Below, in pieces: positions 25,890 through 34,541 of a DNA stretch of 64,000 nt (position 1 is its first letter; every line of letters begins with the position of its first letter). Below the pieces are notes generated by a model. It made no database searches. It was given only the letters and a program-made list of their open reading frames with translations, and was not told the origin of the DNA. This DNA comes from Clostridia bacterium (GTDB lineage Bacteria; Bacillota; Clostridia; Oscillospirales; Acutalibacteraceae), in assembly GCA_017521425.1 (NCBI GenBank), contig JAFXCQ010000023.1, positions 1-64,000 of the forward strand, read 5' to 3'. The position numbers and the translations under genes were made by a program.

Positions 25890-26869
25890 TTTTCGAAGGT
25901 CAGTAAATCCACATTCAAATCACTGTATTCGATTTGCTTTGACCACCTTTTGACATTCTCGATTCTGTCTTTTAATGTAAGAGTGTTTGTTTCGCAGTAG
26001 ATTTTAATATCACAAAGTTTTATAAATCTTACCGCCGAAACGCAAAAATTGAAGCACCCTTTCAAATCCATACTTTCATAAACAGAATTACTGAAATGCC
26101 TGAATATTATGTAAGAAAGAATTTTTGAATAAAGTTTATTGCCGTTTGTCGCTTCGTCAAACGGCTTTTCTTTTTTAATGTAATCAGAAATATTACTTTT
26201 GAGAGAGTTAAAATATTCTGTCCACTCTGTATTTATAGGTTCAGTTTTTTCATACTCTGATAAAATTTCATTGTCATTAAACAATACTATTTTTTCATTT
26301 ATTGCTTTTTCTACTATTTCTTTAAGAGCAATAATTTTATCTTCGAAATTCATATCACTATTAAGAGTTTCAAACATTTTTGCTCTTATGTTATAGATTT
26401 CAATATAATCTTCATCATCGAGCAGGAAATCTGTTGAATTTTCATTCTCCGACATAACCTCTGTTATATATTCAACAGGCTTATCCGTTTCTAAAAGTAA
26501 TCTGCACACCTCCTCGCAACAAAGCCCTAAACCACATTCAACTACTTCACCGAAGTCATTGTAAAAACGCGGATGCTCTGTGCATATACCACAAAGTGCT
26601 TCTTCGCCACAATTTATAATAATATCGCAAAGATTATTTTTATTAAGAAACGGACAACGCTCCTCCTTATCTAACTTGAAGCATATTTCATCAGTTTCGT
26701 CTTTTACTAAATTCTCTCTTATCTTTTCTCCAAGAGCACCTTTTATCTTTTCGTACTTTTCTCTTGTTTCACTATCAACAATAATTTCCCATCCGATGCA
26801 ACAAGAGTCGGTGCATTTGTCTGCAATACATTTAAAATAATCATAAAAATCAGGTTTTATTACTAACAT
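25886..26869 (-). CDS. FliB-family protein (flagellin lysine-N-methylase-like)
   Basis: About 327 residues. The N-terminal Cys-rich signature matches FliB: YFKCIADKCTDSCCIGW, then CPFLNKNNLCDI, LCGICTEHPRF and CGLGLCCEEVCRL, a probable Fe-S binding set. FliB methylates surface Lys of Salmonella flagellin, but no flagellar gene is in this window and many Clostridia carry lone FliB homologues of unknown target. Start ATG 26869 is chosen by homology (short N-terminus before the first Cys); GTG 26878 is in frame and overlaps the trmO stop. It is translationally coupled to trmO. Confidence 0.75.
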   Translation of the reverse strand: MLVIKPDFYDYFKCIADKCTDSCCIGWEIIVDSETREKYEKIKGALGEKIRENLVKDETDEICFKLDKEERCPFLNKNNLCDIIINCGEEALCGICTEHPRFYNDFGEVVECGLGLCCEEVCRLLLETDKPVEYITEVMSENENSTDFLLDDEDYIEIYNIRAKMFETLNSDMNFEDKIIALKEIVEKAINEKIVLFNDNEILSEYEKTEPINTEWTEYFNSLKSNISDYIKKEKPFDEATNGNKLYSKILSYIIFRHFSNSVYESMDLKGCFNFCVSAVRFIKLCDIKIYCETNTLTLKDRIENVKRWSKQIEYSDLNVDLLTFEN

Positions 26870-26874
26870 TCTTC

Positions 26875-27549
26875 TCACTCAATTTCTATTACTGTTATCT
26901 CTTTTTCATTACATTTGAATTTAACTTCAAAATTCTTATAAGAAAGTCCGTAAATTCTTTCCTCATCATCCTGATACTGCGGTTTCGGATTAAGCGAAAG
27001 AATCGCCGTTATTTCCGCTATATCTTCACTCTGTAAGCTGTTTTTTATAGCTTCAGGTATATTAACATTTAATATATCATCTTTAAACTCTTCCGAAAAA
27101 CCACCTTTTGCATCGGGAATCGAATCGACATAAGGTAAATAAGGTTTTATATCAAAAATCGGTGTACCATTAACTAAATCAGCGCCACTTACTACAAGAA
27201 CTTTACCTTTCGTTGTAGCTTTTACTTTTTCAAGTTTAACTACTGAAAGCCCTAATGAATTTGGTCTGAATGGTGAACGTGTTGCAAATACCCCTACTCT
27301 CTTGTTACCACCTAATTTCGGCGGCCTTACAGTTGGTGACCACTCACCATTGTTTTCGGTAAATCCCCATACAAGCCACAAATGAGAATACTGTTCAATA
27401 TCTCTTATTAAATTTTCATCGCTGAATTCTTTTAAGAATATAATTTCTGAAGTCACTTCAGGTGCAAGACCGCTTTGTCTTGGTACACCAAATTTCTCAT
27501 TATATCCATTTTTTATTTCTGCAACGGGTTTTATAGAAAATTCTTTCAT
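26875..27549 (-). CDS. trmO: tRNA N6-threonylcarbamoyladenosine methyltransferase TrmO
   Basis: About 224 residues of the TrmO/YaeB (UPF0066) family, which N6-methylates t6A37 of tRNA-Thr using SAM. The diagnostic GVFATRSPFRPNSLGLSVVK is intact, as are FGVPRQSGLAPEV at the N-terminus and GTPIFDIKPYLPYVD. Start 27549 (ATG with GAAGTGAG upstream) is preferred; ATG 27564 is in frame but without a site. The FliB-like gene follows directly, with overlapping start and stop signals. Confidence 0.92.
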   Translation of the reverse strand: MKEFSIKPVAEIKNGYNEKFGVPRQSGLAPEVTSEIIFLKEFSDENLIRDIEQYSHLWLVWGFTENNGEWSPTVRPPKLGGNKRVGVFATRSPFRPNSLGLSVVKLEKVKATTKGKVLVVSGADLVNGTPIFDIKPYLPYVDSIPDAKGGFSEEFKDDILNVNIPEAIKNSLQSEDIAEITAILSLNPKPQYQDDEERIYGLSYKNFEVKFKCNEKEITVIEIE

Positions 27550-27657
27550 ATTCTCACTTCTCATAATTAAAATATATTTCTATGCTACCACAAATCCTTT
27601 TTTTCGTCAATTTTAGTTAAAAATGTTAAATTCTCTTTATTTTTTTGCAATAAACTG

Positions 27658-27687
27658 TTGCTTTTATATATACTTTTATAGTACAAT
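27658..27687 (+). promoter_or_regulatory. promoter of the GGDEF gene
   Basis: TTGCTT (27658-27663), 18-nt spacer, TACAAT (27682-27687), about 60 nt before the ATG 27746 with its GGAGGG site. Confidence 0.45.
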
Positions 27688-27745
27688 GCTATATATAAAT
27701 AAAATTAGACTAACTTTATTTTCTAAAGTTGGTTTGGAGGGAATT

Positions 27746-28888
27746 ATGTTAAGTAAATTAAAAGAATATCTTATTTCTACATTTTTTTATGCAGGTATTA
27801 CACCAGAGGAATATGATTCTATAAGACCTGCGAGAGAAGAAAAAAACAGAGGCATTCTTTTTGTTACTTCTGGTCTTGGAACAGTTGTTTTCTTAGCTCT
27901 TTTAGTAATGTCTTTCTTCGAAGCATCTTACAATAAAAATGCGTTCTTATATGGTGCACTTTTTGTTTGTGAAGCATTAGTATTGTTTTTCGCATGGAAA
28001 TTCCTTCCTAAGAAACCGGACTACACAACAATGATAACCTATATTTCAATATTTGCAATTTTTGCTTATTCTATTATATTAGGTACATTCAATAGTCCTA
28101 CAATCACAAGTACAACCTTCTGTGTATTTTTAATTGCAATTCCTATGATAATAATAGACAGACCCTGGAGACTTATAACCTTTAACGCAGCACAGGTTGT
28201 TATTTTCTGTATTTGTAGCACATATGTAAAAGAATGGGAAGTTGCTTCTGTTGATATTTTAAATGCTGTAAGCTTTTACTTCTTAGGCGCAGTACTTAAC
28301 ACTTATATGATTAAAACAAAAGCAAAAGAGCTTACTTTAAGAAGATATATTGAGCACGACAGAGATACTGACCCGCTCACACTTCTTTACAACAAAGCCG
28401 CGGTCGGCAGAGAAATTTCAAAGCACATAAACGAGGGCGGTACAGGTGTATTTATGTTTGTTGACCTTGACAACTTCAAGAAAATCAACGACACCTACGG
28501 TCACGCAATGGGTGACGATGTACTTCACGAATTCGGTGATTGCATCCGCCGTATTTTCCGTCATACCGATATTTTAGGTCGTTTCGGCGGTGATGAGTTT
28601 ATCATCTTCCTTCCACACCCCATTGATGACGATATTGTTTCAACCCGTGCACAAGACCTTCTTGACCTTATGAATGAAACAATTAAAATCGAAGATGATA
28701 CAATTGATTTCCACGCAAGTATAGGTATTGCAAAATGTCCTGAAAATGGTGCAACCTATGAAGATGTTATGGAAAAAGCTGACCAGGCTCTTTATTACTC
28801 AAAGAAAAACGGTAAAAATATGTATATGTATTATGACCAGCTTCCTGAAGATTACTTAAAATCTTTAGAAGAACAAGAAGAAAAATAA
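27746..28888 (+). CDS. membrane-bound GGDEF diguanylate cyclase
   Basis: 380-residue protein. About six hydrophobic segments fill residues 30-200 (GLGTVVFLALLVMSFF, YISIFAIFAYSIIL, VFLIAIPMIIID and others). A cytosolic GGDEF domain follows, with GRFGGDEFIIFLP. The inhibitory I-site RHTD lies exactly five residues before GGDEF, so product feedback is expected. The catalytic signature is intact and no EAL or HD-GYP is attached. Start ATG 27746 is set by TTGGAGGG 5-8 nt upstream. The membrane part suggests control by an envelope signal; c-di-GMP in gut Clostridia affects adhesion and sporulation. Confidence 0.9.
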   Translation: MLSKLKEYLISTFFYAGITPEEYDSIRPAREEKNRGILFVTSGLGTVVFLALLVMSFFEASYNKNAFLYGALFVCEALVLFFAWKFLPKKPDYTTMITYISIFAIFAYSIILGTFNSPTITSTTFCVFLIAIPMIIIDRPWRLITFNAAQVVIFCICSTYVKEWEVASVDILNAVSFYFLGAVLNTYMIKTKAKELTLRRYIEHDRDTDPLTLLYNKAAVGREISKHINEGGTGVFMFVDLDNFKKINDTYGHAMGDDVLHEFGDCIRRIFRHTDILGRFGGDEFIIFLPHPIDDDIVSTRAQDLLDLMNETIKIEDDTIDFHASIGIAKCPENGATYEDVMEKADQALYYSKKNGKNMYMYYDQLPEDYLKSLEEQEEK

Positions 28889-28935
28889 TATTATTACATC
28901 TGAATATAAATATATAAATTACAGAGGCGATTTTT

Positions 28936-29466
28936 TTGAATATCTGGCACGATATAAACCCGGAGCGTATTTCTCGCTCATCCTATGCCGCAGTTATTGA
29001 AATAAGCAAGGGCAGTAAAATGAAATATGAGCTTGACAAAGAAACGGGTCTTTTAAGACTTGACAGAGTTCTTTATACTTCTACTCACTACCCTGCTAAC
29101 TACGGTTTTATTCCACGCACCTTTGCAAAGGATAATGACCCATTAGATGTTCTTGTACTTTGTTCTGAGCAAATTCAACCTATGTCAATAGTTGAGTGTT
29201 ACCCTATTGGTGTTATTACAATGCTCGATAATGGTGCACCTGACGACAAAATAATTTCTATACCATTCAACGACCCGACTTATAACACTTATAAGGATAT
29301 AAGTCAGTTGCCCACTCACGTTTTCGATGAAATGAAGCACTTCTTTTCAGTTTATAAAACACTTGAAGAAAAAGAAACTGCAATTGACGAGGTACGCGGT
29401 GTTTTAGATGCAGTTTCAATTATAGAGGATGCAATTGTTGCATACAATAAGAAATTCGCTAAATAA
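28936..29466 (+). CDS. ppa: family I inorganic pyrophosphatase
   Basis: 176-residue soluble enzyme hydrolysing PPi to phosphate. The family I signature is complete: EISKGSKMKYELDKETG, RVLYTSTHYPANYGFIP, and the metal-binding DNDPLDVLVL Asp triad. Start is TTG at 28936 (NIWHDINPERIS reads directly into the family N-terminus), with AGAGGCG 7 nt upstream; no ATG exists before residue 34. The gap to the histidine kinase is 13 nt, so they may be co-transcribed. Confidence 0.95.
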   Translation: MNIWHDINPERISRSSYAAVIEISKGSKMKYELDKETGLLRLDRVLYTSTHYPANYGFIPRTFAKDNDPLDVLVLCSEQIQPMSIVECYPIGVITMLDNGAPDDKIISIPFNDPTYNTYKDISQLPTHVFDEMKHFFSVYKTLEEKETAIDEVRGVLDAVSIIEDAIVAYNKKFAK

Positions 29467-29479
29467 GTGAGAGATTATT

Positions 29480-31879
29480 ATGGCATTAACAAATTTTGAA
29501 AATGGTTTGTATATAGTAGGTAGAGATTTTAAAATCCGCTACGCAAACGATACTTTAAAAGAATTTTTCCCTAAGGTTGTCGAGGGTTGTGTTTGTTATA
29601 AAGCTATAGTTGACCGTGACGAGCCTTGTACCTTTTGCCCAATTGCGCAAAATCTTGAAAAAGGCAGACTTTTATTTAATTCAACTAACTTTTGTCGCTA
29701 TGGTGCAGCTTTTACAAATATAAATACACCTGAATTCAAAGATTGTTACTCTGTAATGGTGCAACAAATTGCAAGCCCTGAAATGCTTCAGAAATTAGAT
29801 ACAGACCAGATGCATGCAATTTTAATGCAACAAAAAGAATTACAGAACAGAAATTTTGTTATTGAAACACTTTCTGCTGAATACGAAATAATTTATTTTG
29901 TTTGCGAAGAAAATGGCACTTTCAAATGCACAAAATACTACGACCAAAAGGGTACTAATTCCTATGAAACCGGTGATTTATCGATTTCAAGTTATGACGA
30001 ACTTCTTTCAAATTACGCAAGACTTCATATTCATAAAGATGACAGAGAGATGTTTTTGGAAGAAACACAATTAGCAAATGTCCGCAATTGTATTTTTAAG
30101 AATGATGAGATTTTTGAATTAAATTACAGAGAATGTCACGATGATGTTGTAAAATATATGCAAATCAGATTTATTCCCGTAAAATCTGAAGATTCTGTAA
30201 ATGTTATTATTGCTTTCCGTTGTATCGACAACATTGTTGAACAAGAGTTAGAACAACGCAAAGAAACAGAGGAATTATTGGAAAACTCAAATCAGAGATT
30301 AAGAGTTATTACAGGTCTCTGTACTGAATACGAGTCTCTTTATTATGTTGATGCAAAACGTGATATTGGCATTCCGTATATTTTATCAGATAAATTCAAT
30401 GAAGAATTCAAAAAGAATATTCTTCACGAAATACCTTACACTCAGAGTTTTCATGCTTATCTTGACATTTGTGTCGCACCTTCCCAAAAAGAATATCTTA
30501 AAGCACAGACCGAATTACATCTTGTTACTGAAAAACTCAAAGAAACCCCTTGTTTCCGAATAAATTACGAAGTTCCTTTTGAAGGAAGAACTCTTCATTA
30601 TCAGATTTATATTGCCCGTATTGGTGAACCACACGAACAGGTGTGGGCATTCAAGAGTATTGAAGAAACTGTTGAGGAGCAATTAAAACAACAAAAAATT
30701 CTTCTTGATGCTCTCAATCAGGCTAAAAAAGCAGAAACCGCAAAATCTAATTTCCTTTTCAATATGTCGCACGATATCCGTACACCTATGAATGCTATTT
30801 TAGGTTTTAATACAATTGCTGAAAAGAATATTGATAATAAAGAAATTGCCCTTGATGCTCTAAAAAAAGCAAAGCACTCTGGTGAACATATGTTAAGCAT
30901 TATAAACAATGTGCTTGATATGGCGAGAATCGGCAGTGGTAAACTCGAACTTAATCGTGAAATTGTTAATTTCCCTGAGTTAATAAACAAACTTAAAGAA
31001 ATGTTCGTTCACGATATGGCACAGAAAGACATTACTTTCAACACAAATTTCAATATCAAAACATCAGTTATTTATAGTGATTCATTAAGAATTTCGCAAA
31101 TAATAATTAATCTTTTAAGTAATGCTTTGAAATTCACAAACAGCGGTGGTTCTGTTACCTTCCAGGTTTCTGAAATGAAATCACCTGACGAAAGAGCCTA
31201 TTATCAGGTTAGAATTGAAGATACCGGTATAGGTATGAGTGAAGAATTCCAAAAGCACCTTTTCACAGCTTTTGAGCGTGAACAAAACACTACTCAGAGT
31301 GGTGTGCAAGGTACAGGGTTAGGTCTTGCAATTACAAGAAATCTTGTTAATCTTTTAGGTGGTTCACTTACATATAACAGTATGGTTGGTGTTGGTACAG
31401 AATTCACCTTTACATTTAAAGCAGAAAAGGCAAATGTCAGCGAAGTTAAATCAAAAGATGATGTTTCATTATTACCTGAACTTAAAGGCAAGAGAATTCT
31501 TGTTGTCGAGGATAATATGATTAACCGTGAAATTGCTCGTGAACTTCTCGAAGATGAAGGCTTTATTATCGAAGAAGCTGAAGACGGTACTGTTGCAGTT
31601 TCAATGCTTGAAGCAAAAGAAAAAGGCTATTATGAATTTGTTCTTATGGACATTCAGATGCCTATTATGAATGGTTACACCGCAACAAGAAAAATCCGTG
31701 GTTCTGACAACACAGATATAGCTGATATCCCGATTATCGCTATGACTGCAAATGCTTTCAGCGAAGATAAGAAAAACGCTTTTGATGCAGGAATGAATGA
31801 GCACGTTGCAAAACCGCTTGATATTGATATTCTTATTGAAGTACTCAATAAAGTGTATAAAGAAACTCATAACCAATAA
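29480..31879 (+). CDS. hybrid sensor histidine kinase with receiver domain
   Basis: 799-residue cytosolic sensor. Three PAS-like blocks fill 1-400. The first has a Cys set (CVCYKAIVDRDEPCTFCP) of the kind seen in PAS domains that hold metal or redox centres. HisKA has FNMSHDIRTPMNAILGF with the phospho-His near residue 425. HATPase_c shows IINLLSNALKFTNSGG (N box), DTGIGM (G1) and GTGLGLAI (G2). The C-terminal REC domain begins ILVVEDNMINREIA with phospho-Asp in LMDIQMPIMNG and Lys in AKPLDIDIL. No HPt domain or DNA-binding output is attached, so a separate partner is needed. No transmembrane segment is evident. Confidence 0.9.
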   Translation: MALTNFENGLYIVGRDFKIRYANDTLKEFFPKVVEGCVCYKAIVDRDEPCTFCPIAQNLEKGRLLFNSTNFCRYGAAFTNINTPEFKDCYSVMVQQIASPEMLQKLDTDQMHAILMQQKELQNRNFVIETLSAEYEIIYFVCEENGTFKCTKYYDQKGTNSYETGDLSISSYDELLSNYARLHIHKDDREMFLEETQLANVRNCIFKNDEIFELNYRECHDDVVKYMQIRFIPVKSEDSVNVIIAFRCIDNIVEQELEQRKETEELLENSNQRLRVITGLCTEYESLYYVDAKRDIGIPYILSDKFNEEFKKNILHEIPYTQSFHAYLDICVAPSQKEYLKAQTELHLVTEKLKETPCFRINYEVPFEGRTLHYQIYIARIGEPHEQVWAFKSIEETVEEQLKQQKILLDALNQAKKAETAKSNFLFNMSHDIRTPMNAILGFNTIAEKNIDNKEIALDALKKAKHSGEHMLSIINNVLDMARIGSGKLELNREIVNFPELINKLKEMFVHDMAQKDITFNTNFNIKTSVIYSDSLRISQIIINLLSNALKFTNSGGSVTFQVSEMKSPDERAYYQVRIEDTGIGMSEEFQKHLFTAFEREQNTTQSGVQGTGLGLAITRNLVNLLGGSLTYNSMVGVGTEFTFTFKAEKANVSEVKSKDDVSLLPELKGKRILVVEDNMINREIARELLEDEGFIIEEAEDGTVAVSMLEAKEKGYYEFVLMDIQMPIMNGYTATRKIRGSDNTDIADIPIIAMTANAFSEDKKNAFDAGMNEHVAKPLDIDILIEVLNKVYKETHNQ

Positions 31880-31893
31880 TTTAATAATTAAAA

Positions 31894-31922
31894 ACAGAAA
31901 AATCTTTTTTAGATTTTTCTGT
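31894..31922 (+). terminator. intrinsic terminator
   Basis: ACAGAAAAATCT / AGATTTTTCTGT stem followed by TTTTTTTG. Confidence 0.8.
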
Positions 31923-31963
31923 TTTTTTGTTGTTTTCAGGGCAATATAATTCTGGTGATGATT

Positions 31964-32980
31964 ATGCCAAAAAGAATTGGACGATATACTATTTTTTTAG
32001 AAAACAAACCAAGCATTACAGGTAACGCCGCAGTTGTAGGGAAAAAAGAAGGCGAAGGCCCATTAGCACACGAATTTGATAAAATTCACGAGGATGAATT
32101 TTTAGGCAAGGAAACCTTTGAAAAAGCTGAAAGTGAATTAGTAAAAGACGCAGTAACCAGAGCTTTATTTAAAGCAGATGAAAAACCAGAAGATATTGAC
32201 TGTTGTTTCTCAGGTGACCTTTTAAACCAATGTATAGGCTCATCCTTCGGTCTCAGAGAGTTTGGTATGCCATTTTCAGGGCTTTATGGTGCGTGTTCAA
32301 CAATGGCTCTTTCTTTAGCCCTTTCTGCTACACTTATAGATTCTGGTGCATTAGAAAGTGCGGTAGCATCTACATCCTCGCATTTCTGCTCTGCTGAAAG
32401 ACAATACAGAAATCCACTTGAATATGGCGGTCAAAGACCCCCCGCTGCACAATGGACTGTTACAGGTGCGGGTGCTGCTGTGTTAAAAAGTGCTACACCA
32501 GATAATCCTCGGGTAAATGCTGTAATTTTTGGTAAAATCCGTGATTTAGGAATAACTGATGTAAACAATATGGGTGCGGCAATGGCACCCGCCGCCGCAG
32601 AAACTATAAGCGCATTTTTAAATGACACAAAAACCTCACCAGATGATTTTGATTTAATTCTCACAGGTGACTTGGGCAAAGTCGGTAGCGACCTTTTAAA
32701 GGAATTGCTTATTAAAGAAAATAATATTGATATCAGTAAAGTTCACAATGACTGCGGCATTATGATTTATGATGCCGAGACACAGGATGTTCACGCAGGT
32801 GGTTCAGGTTGCGGTTGTAGTGCAAGTGTCGTTTGCTCTTATATTATAAACAAACTGCGCAAAAAAGAGCTTAACCGCGTTTTATTTGTCGGCACAGGTG
32901 CACTACTTTCCCCTACCTCCTCTTTACAGGGCGAAAGTGTGCCAGGAATTGCACACGGGGTATTATTAACATCTGATTAG
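31964..32980 (+). CDS. spoVAD: stage V sporulation protein AD
   Basis: 338-residue thiolase-fold protein that binds dipicolinic acid for its uptake into the forespore. The family pattern is present throughout: the N-terminus ending in VVGKKEGEGPLAHEFD, KAESELVKDAV, then LYGACSTMALSLALSA, and the Gly-rich end GGSGCGCSASV. Start ATG 31964 gives the usual length; GTG 31955 is in frame. Normally it lies between spoVAC and spoVAE; here neither is next to it. Only a 47-codon gene follows. Confidence 0.92.
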   Translation: MPKRIGRYTIFLENKPSITGNAAVVGKKEGEGPLAHEFDKIHEDEFLGKETFEKAESELVKDAVTRALFKADEKPEDIDCCFSGDLLNQCIGSSFGLREFGMPFSGLYGACSTMALSLALSATLIDSGALESAVASTSSHFCSAERQYRNPLEYGGQRPPAAQWTVTGAGAAVLKSATPDNPRVNAVIFGKIRDLGITDVNNMGAAMAPAAAETISAFLNDTKTSPDDFDLILTGDLGKVGSDLLKELLIKENNIDISKVHNDCGIMIYDAETQDVHAGGSGCGCSASVVCSYIINKLRKKELNRVLFVGTGALLSPTSSLQGESVPGIAHGVLLTSD

Positions 32981-32992
32981 GAGAATTTTCAC

Positions 32993-33136
32993 ATGAATTA
33001 TTGTTTAAAGACTTTAAAGAACATTGAAAAAATAACTAAAGCTTATAAATCAATTTATGTTCTAAAAAAAGTATTATCTGCTTTTTTAATTATTTATACA
33101 GGAATTAAAGTTGTGACATTTTTTATAAACAAATAA
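32993..33136 (+). CDS. small membrane protein, 47 aa, downstream of spoVAD
   Basis: A short open frame. ATG at 32993 has AGGAG 9 nt upstream. The protein starts MNYCLKTLKNIEKITKAYK (basic) and then has one hydrophobic helix (KVLSAFLIIYTGIKVVTFF) ending INK. The start is 12 nt after the spoVAD stop and the stop is followed at once by a terminator, so it is the last gene of the transcript. No family is recognised. A basic head plus a single membrane span is common among small forespore proteins, but that role is inference. Confidence 0.6.
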   Translation: MNYCLKTLKNIEKITKAYKSIYVLKKVLSAFLIIYTGIKVVTFFINK

Positions 33137-33141
33137 AAACA

Positions 33142-33177
33142 CAGAGCAGTAAAAAACTTGCGTTTTTTACTGCTCTG
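33142..33177. terminator. bidirectional intrinsic terminator
   Basis: CAGAGCAGTAAAAAAC / GTTTTTTACTGCTCTG (16 bp) with a TTGC loop, then ATTTT. It lies between convergent genes. Confidence 0.85.
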
Positions 33178-33190
33178 ATTTTAGTTATTA

Positions 33191-34339
33191 TTACATTAAA
33201 CTTTTGTAAAGTTCAACAATTTCTTCAATGCTTGTATCTCTTGGGTTACCTGGTCTGCAAGCATCTGCATATGCACTTTCTGCAAGGAACTGAATATCTT
33301 CATCCTTTACAATTTCTTTAAGATTTTCTGGAATACCAACATCAGTTGCTAACTTTTTAACAGCAGCAATGGCAGCAGTACGAGCACCTTCGATTGACAT
33401 TTTGTCTGTACCCTCAACACCCATTGCTTTAGCAATATCTCTGTATTTATCGCCTGTGCATTCTGCGTTATATTCCATAACTGTCGGCAAAATAATAGCA
33501 TTTGCAACACCATGAGGTGTATCGTAAAGAGCGCCTAAGCCGTGAGCCATACTGTGAACAATACCAAGGCCAACATTAGAGAAGCCCTGACCCGCGATAT
33601 ATTGAGCGAGTGCCATACCCTCTCTGCCTTCTTCTGTGTTTTCGCAAGCCCCACGAAGATGTTTTGATATAAGTTCTATTGCTTTAAGGTGGAACATATC
33701 TGTCATTTCCCAAGCACCTTTTGTAATATAACCTTCAATTGCGTGTGTCAAAGCATCCATACCTGTTGCTGCTGTAAGACCTTTTGGCATTGAAGCCATC
33801 ATATCAGGGTCAACAACTGCAACTTCAGGAATATCGTGAACGTCAACACAAACGAATTTGCGTTTTTTCTCAACATCTGTAATAACATAGTTGATTGTAA
33901 CCTCTGCCGCAGTACCTGCAGTTGTAGGAACTGCAATTGTAAATGTTGCGTGATTTTTTGTAGGTGCTACACCCTCAAGACTTCTTACATCACTAAATTC
34001 AGGGTTTTCAATAATAATACCAATTGCTTTTGCAGTATCCATTGCTGAGCCACCGCCGATAGCAACTATAGAATCTGCACCTGATTCTTTAAATGCCTTA
34101 ACACCATCTAAAACATTTTCAATAGTTGGGTTAGGTTTAATTTCGCTGAAAACATCATAAGCGATTTTGCTTTCATCGAGTATATCTGTTACTTTCTTAG
34201 CAACACCAAATTTTAATAAATCAGGGTCTGTGCAAACAAAAACCTTTTTAAGTCCGCGAGCAGTAATTTCTGCTGGGATTTCTTTAATTGCACCCTTACC
34301 GTGATAAGAAATTGTGTTTAATACGATTCTCTGAGCCAT
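33191..34339 (-). CDS. fucO: iron-containing alcohol dehydrogenase, lactaldehyde reductase (FucO) type
   Basis: 382-residue group III NAD-dependent dehydrogenase, very close by eye to E. coli FucO (shared stretches PNPTI, KAIGIIxxNPEFxDVRSLEG, IPTTAGTAAEVTINYVITD, RKFVCVD). It reduces L-lactaldehyde to 1,2-propanediol at the end of fucose and rhamnose breakdown. GGGSAMDTAK binds NAD. Metal ligands are seen in GMDALTHAIEGY (Asp, His), VHSMAHGLG and DTPHGVAN. RBS AAGGAGG is close to ATG 34339. The promoter (TTGACA 34441-34436) is overlapped by a Rex-like operator, so redox control is likely. It pairs functionally with the rhamnosidase at 6188. Confidence 0.9.
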   Translation of the reverse strand: MAQRIVLNTISYHGKGAIKEIPAEITARGLKKVFVCTDPDLLKFGVAKKVTDILDESKIAYDVFSEIKPNPTIENVLDGVKAFKESGADSIVAIGGGSAMDTAKAIGIIIENPEFSDVRSLEGVAPTKNHATFTIAVPTTAGTAAEVTINYVITDVEKKRKFVCVDVHDIPEVAVVDPDMMASMPKGLTAATGMDALTHAIEGYITKGAWEMTDMFHLKAIELISKHLRGACENTEEGREGMALAQYIAGQGFSNVGLGIVHSMAHGLGALYDTPHGVANAIILPTVMEYNAECTGDKYRDIAKAMGVEGTDKMSIEGARTAAIAAVKKLATDVGIPENLKEIVKDEDIQFLAESAYADACRPGNPRDTSIEEIVELYKSLM

Positions 34340-34385
34340 TGGAATTTCCTCCTTATATTTGCATTTTAAAAATATGTTTTTACAC

Positions 34386-34405
34386 AGATAACACCTTTGT
34401 TATCT
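34386..34405. promoter_or_regulatory. dyad in the fucO leader
   Basis: AGATAAC-acctttt-free spacer-GTTATCT: 7-bp inverse arms at 34386-34392 and 34399-34405, downstream of the fucO promoter. It may be an operator for a second regulator. Confidence 0.35.
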
Positions 34406-34434
34406 AAATAATAAGGTACTATATTTCACCGACT

Positions 34435-34452
34435 TTGTCAAGAGTTTAACAA
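34435..34452. promoter_or_regulatory. probable Rex operator upstream of fucO
   Basis: TTGTCAAGAGTTTAACAA fits the clostridial Rex consensus TTGTTAAnnnnTTAACAA in 13 of 14 fixed positions. It covers the -35 box (TTGACA on the minus strand, 34441-34436) expected for fucO. Rex is an NADH-sensing repressor that commonly controls alcohol dehydrogenases. The adjacent plus-strand promoter (34465-34493) of the GH125 gene may also be touched. Confidence 0.65.
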
Positions 34453-34464
34453 ACTTTTTTAGTG

Positions 34465-34493
34465 TTGTATTTGAATTATATATATGTTATAAT
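34465..34493 (+). promoter_or_regulatory. promoter of the GH125 gene
   Basis: TTGTAT (34465-34470), 17-nt spacer, TATAAT (34488-34493), about 48 nt before the ATG 34542. Confidence 0.6.
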
Positions 34494-34541
34494 ATTTACG
34501 TATATTTTAATAAATATCAATTATAGTGTGGAGATTTTTTT

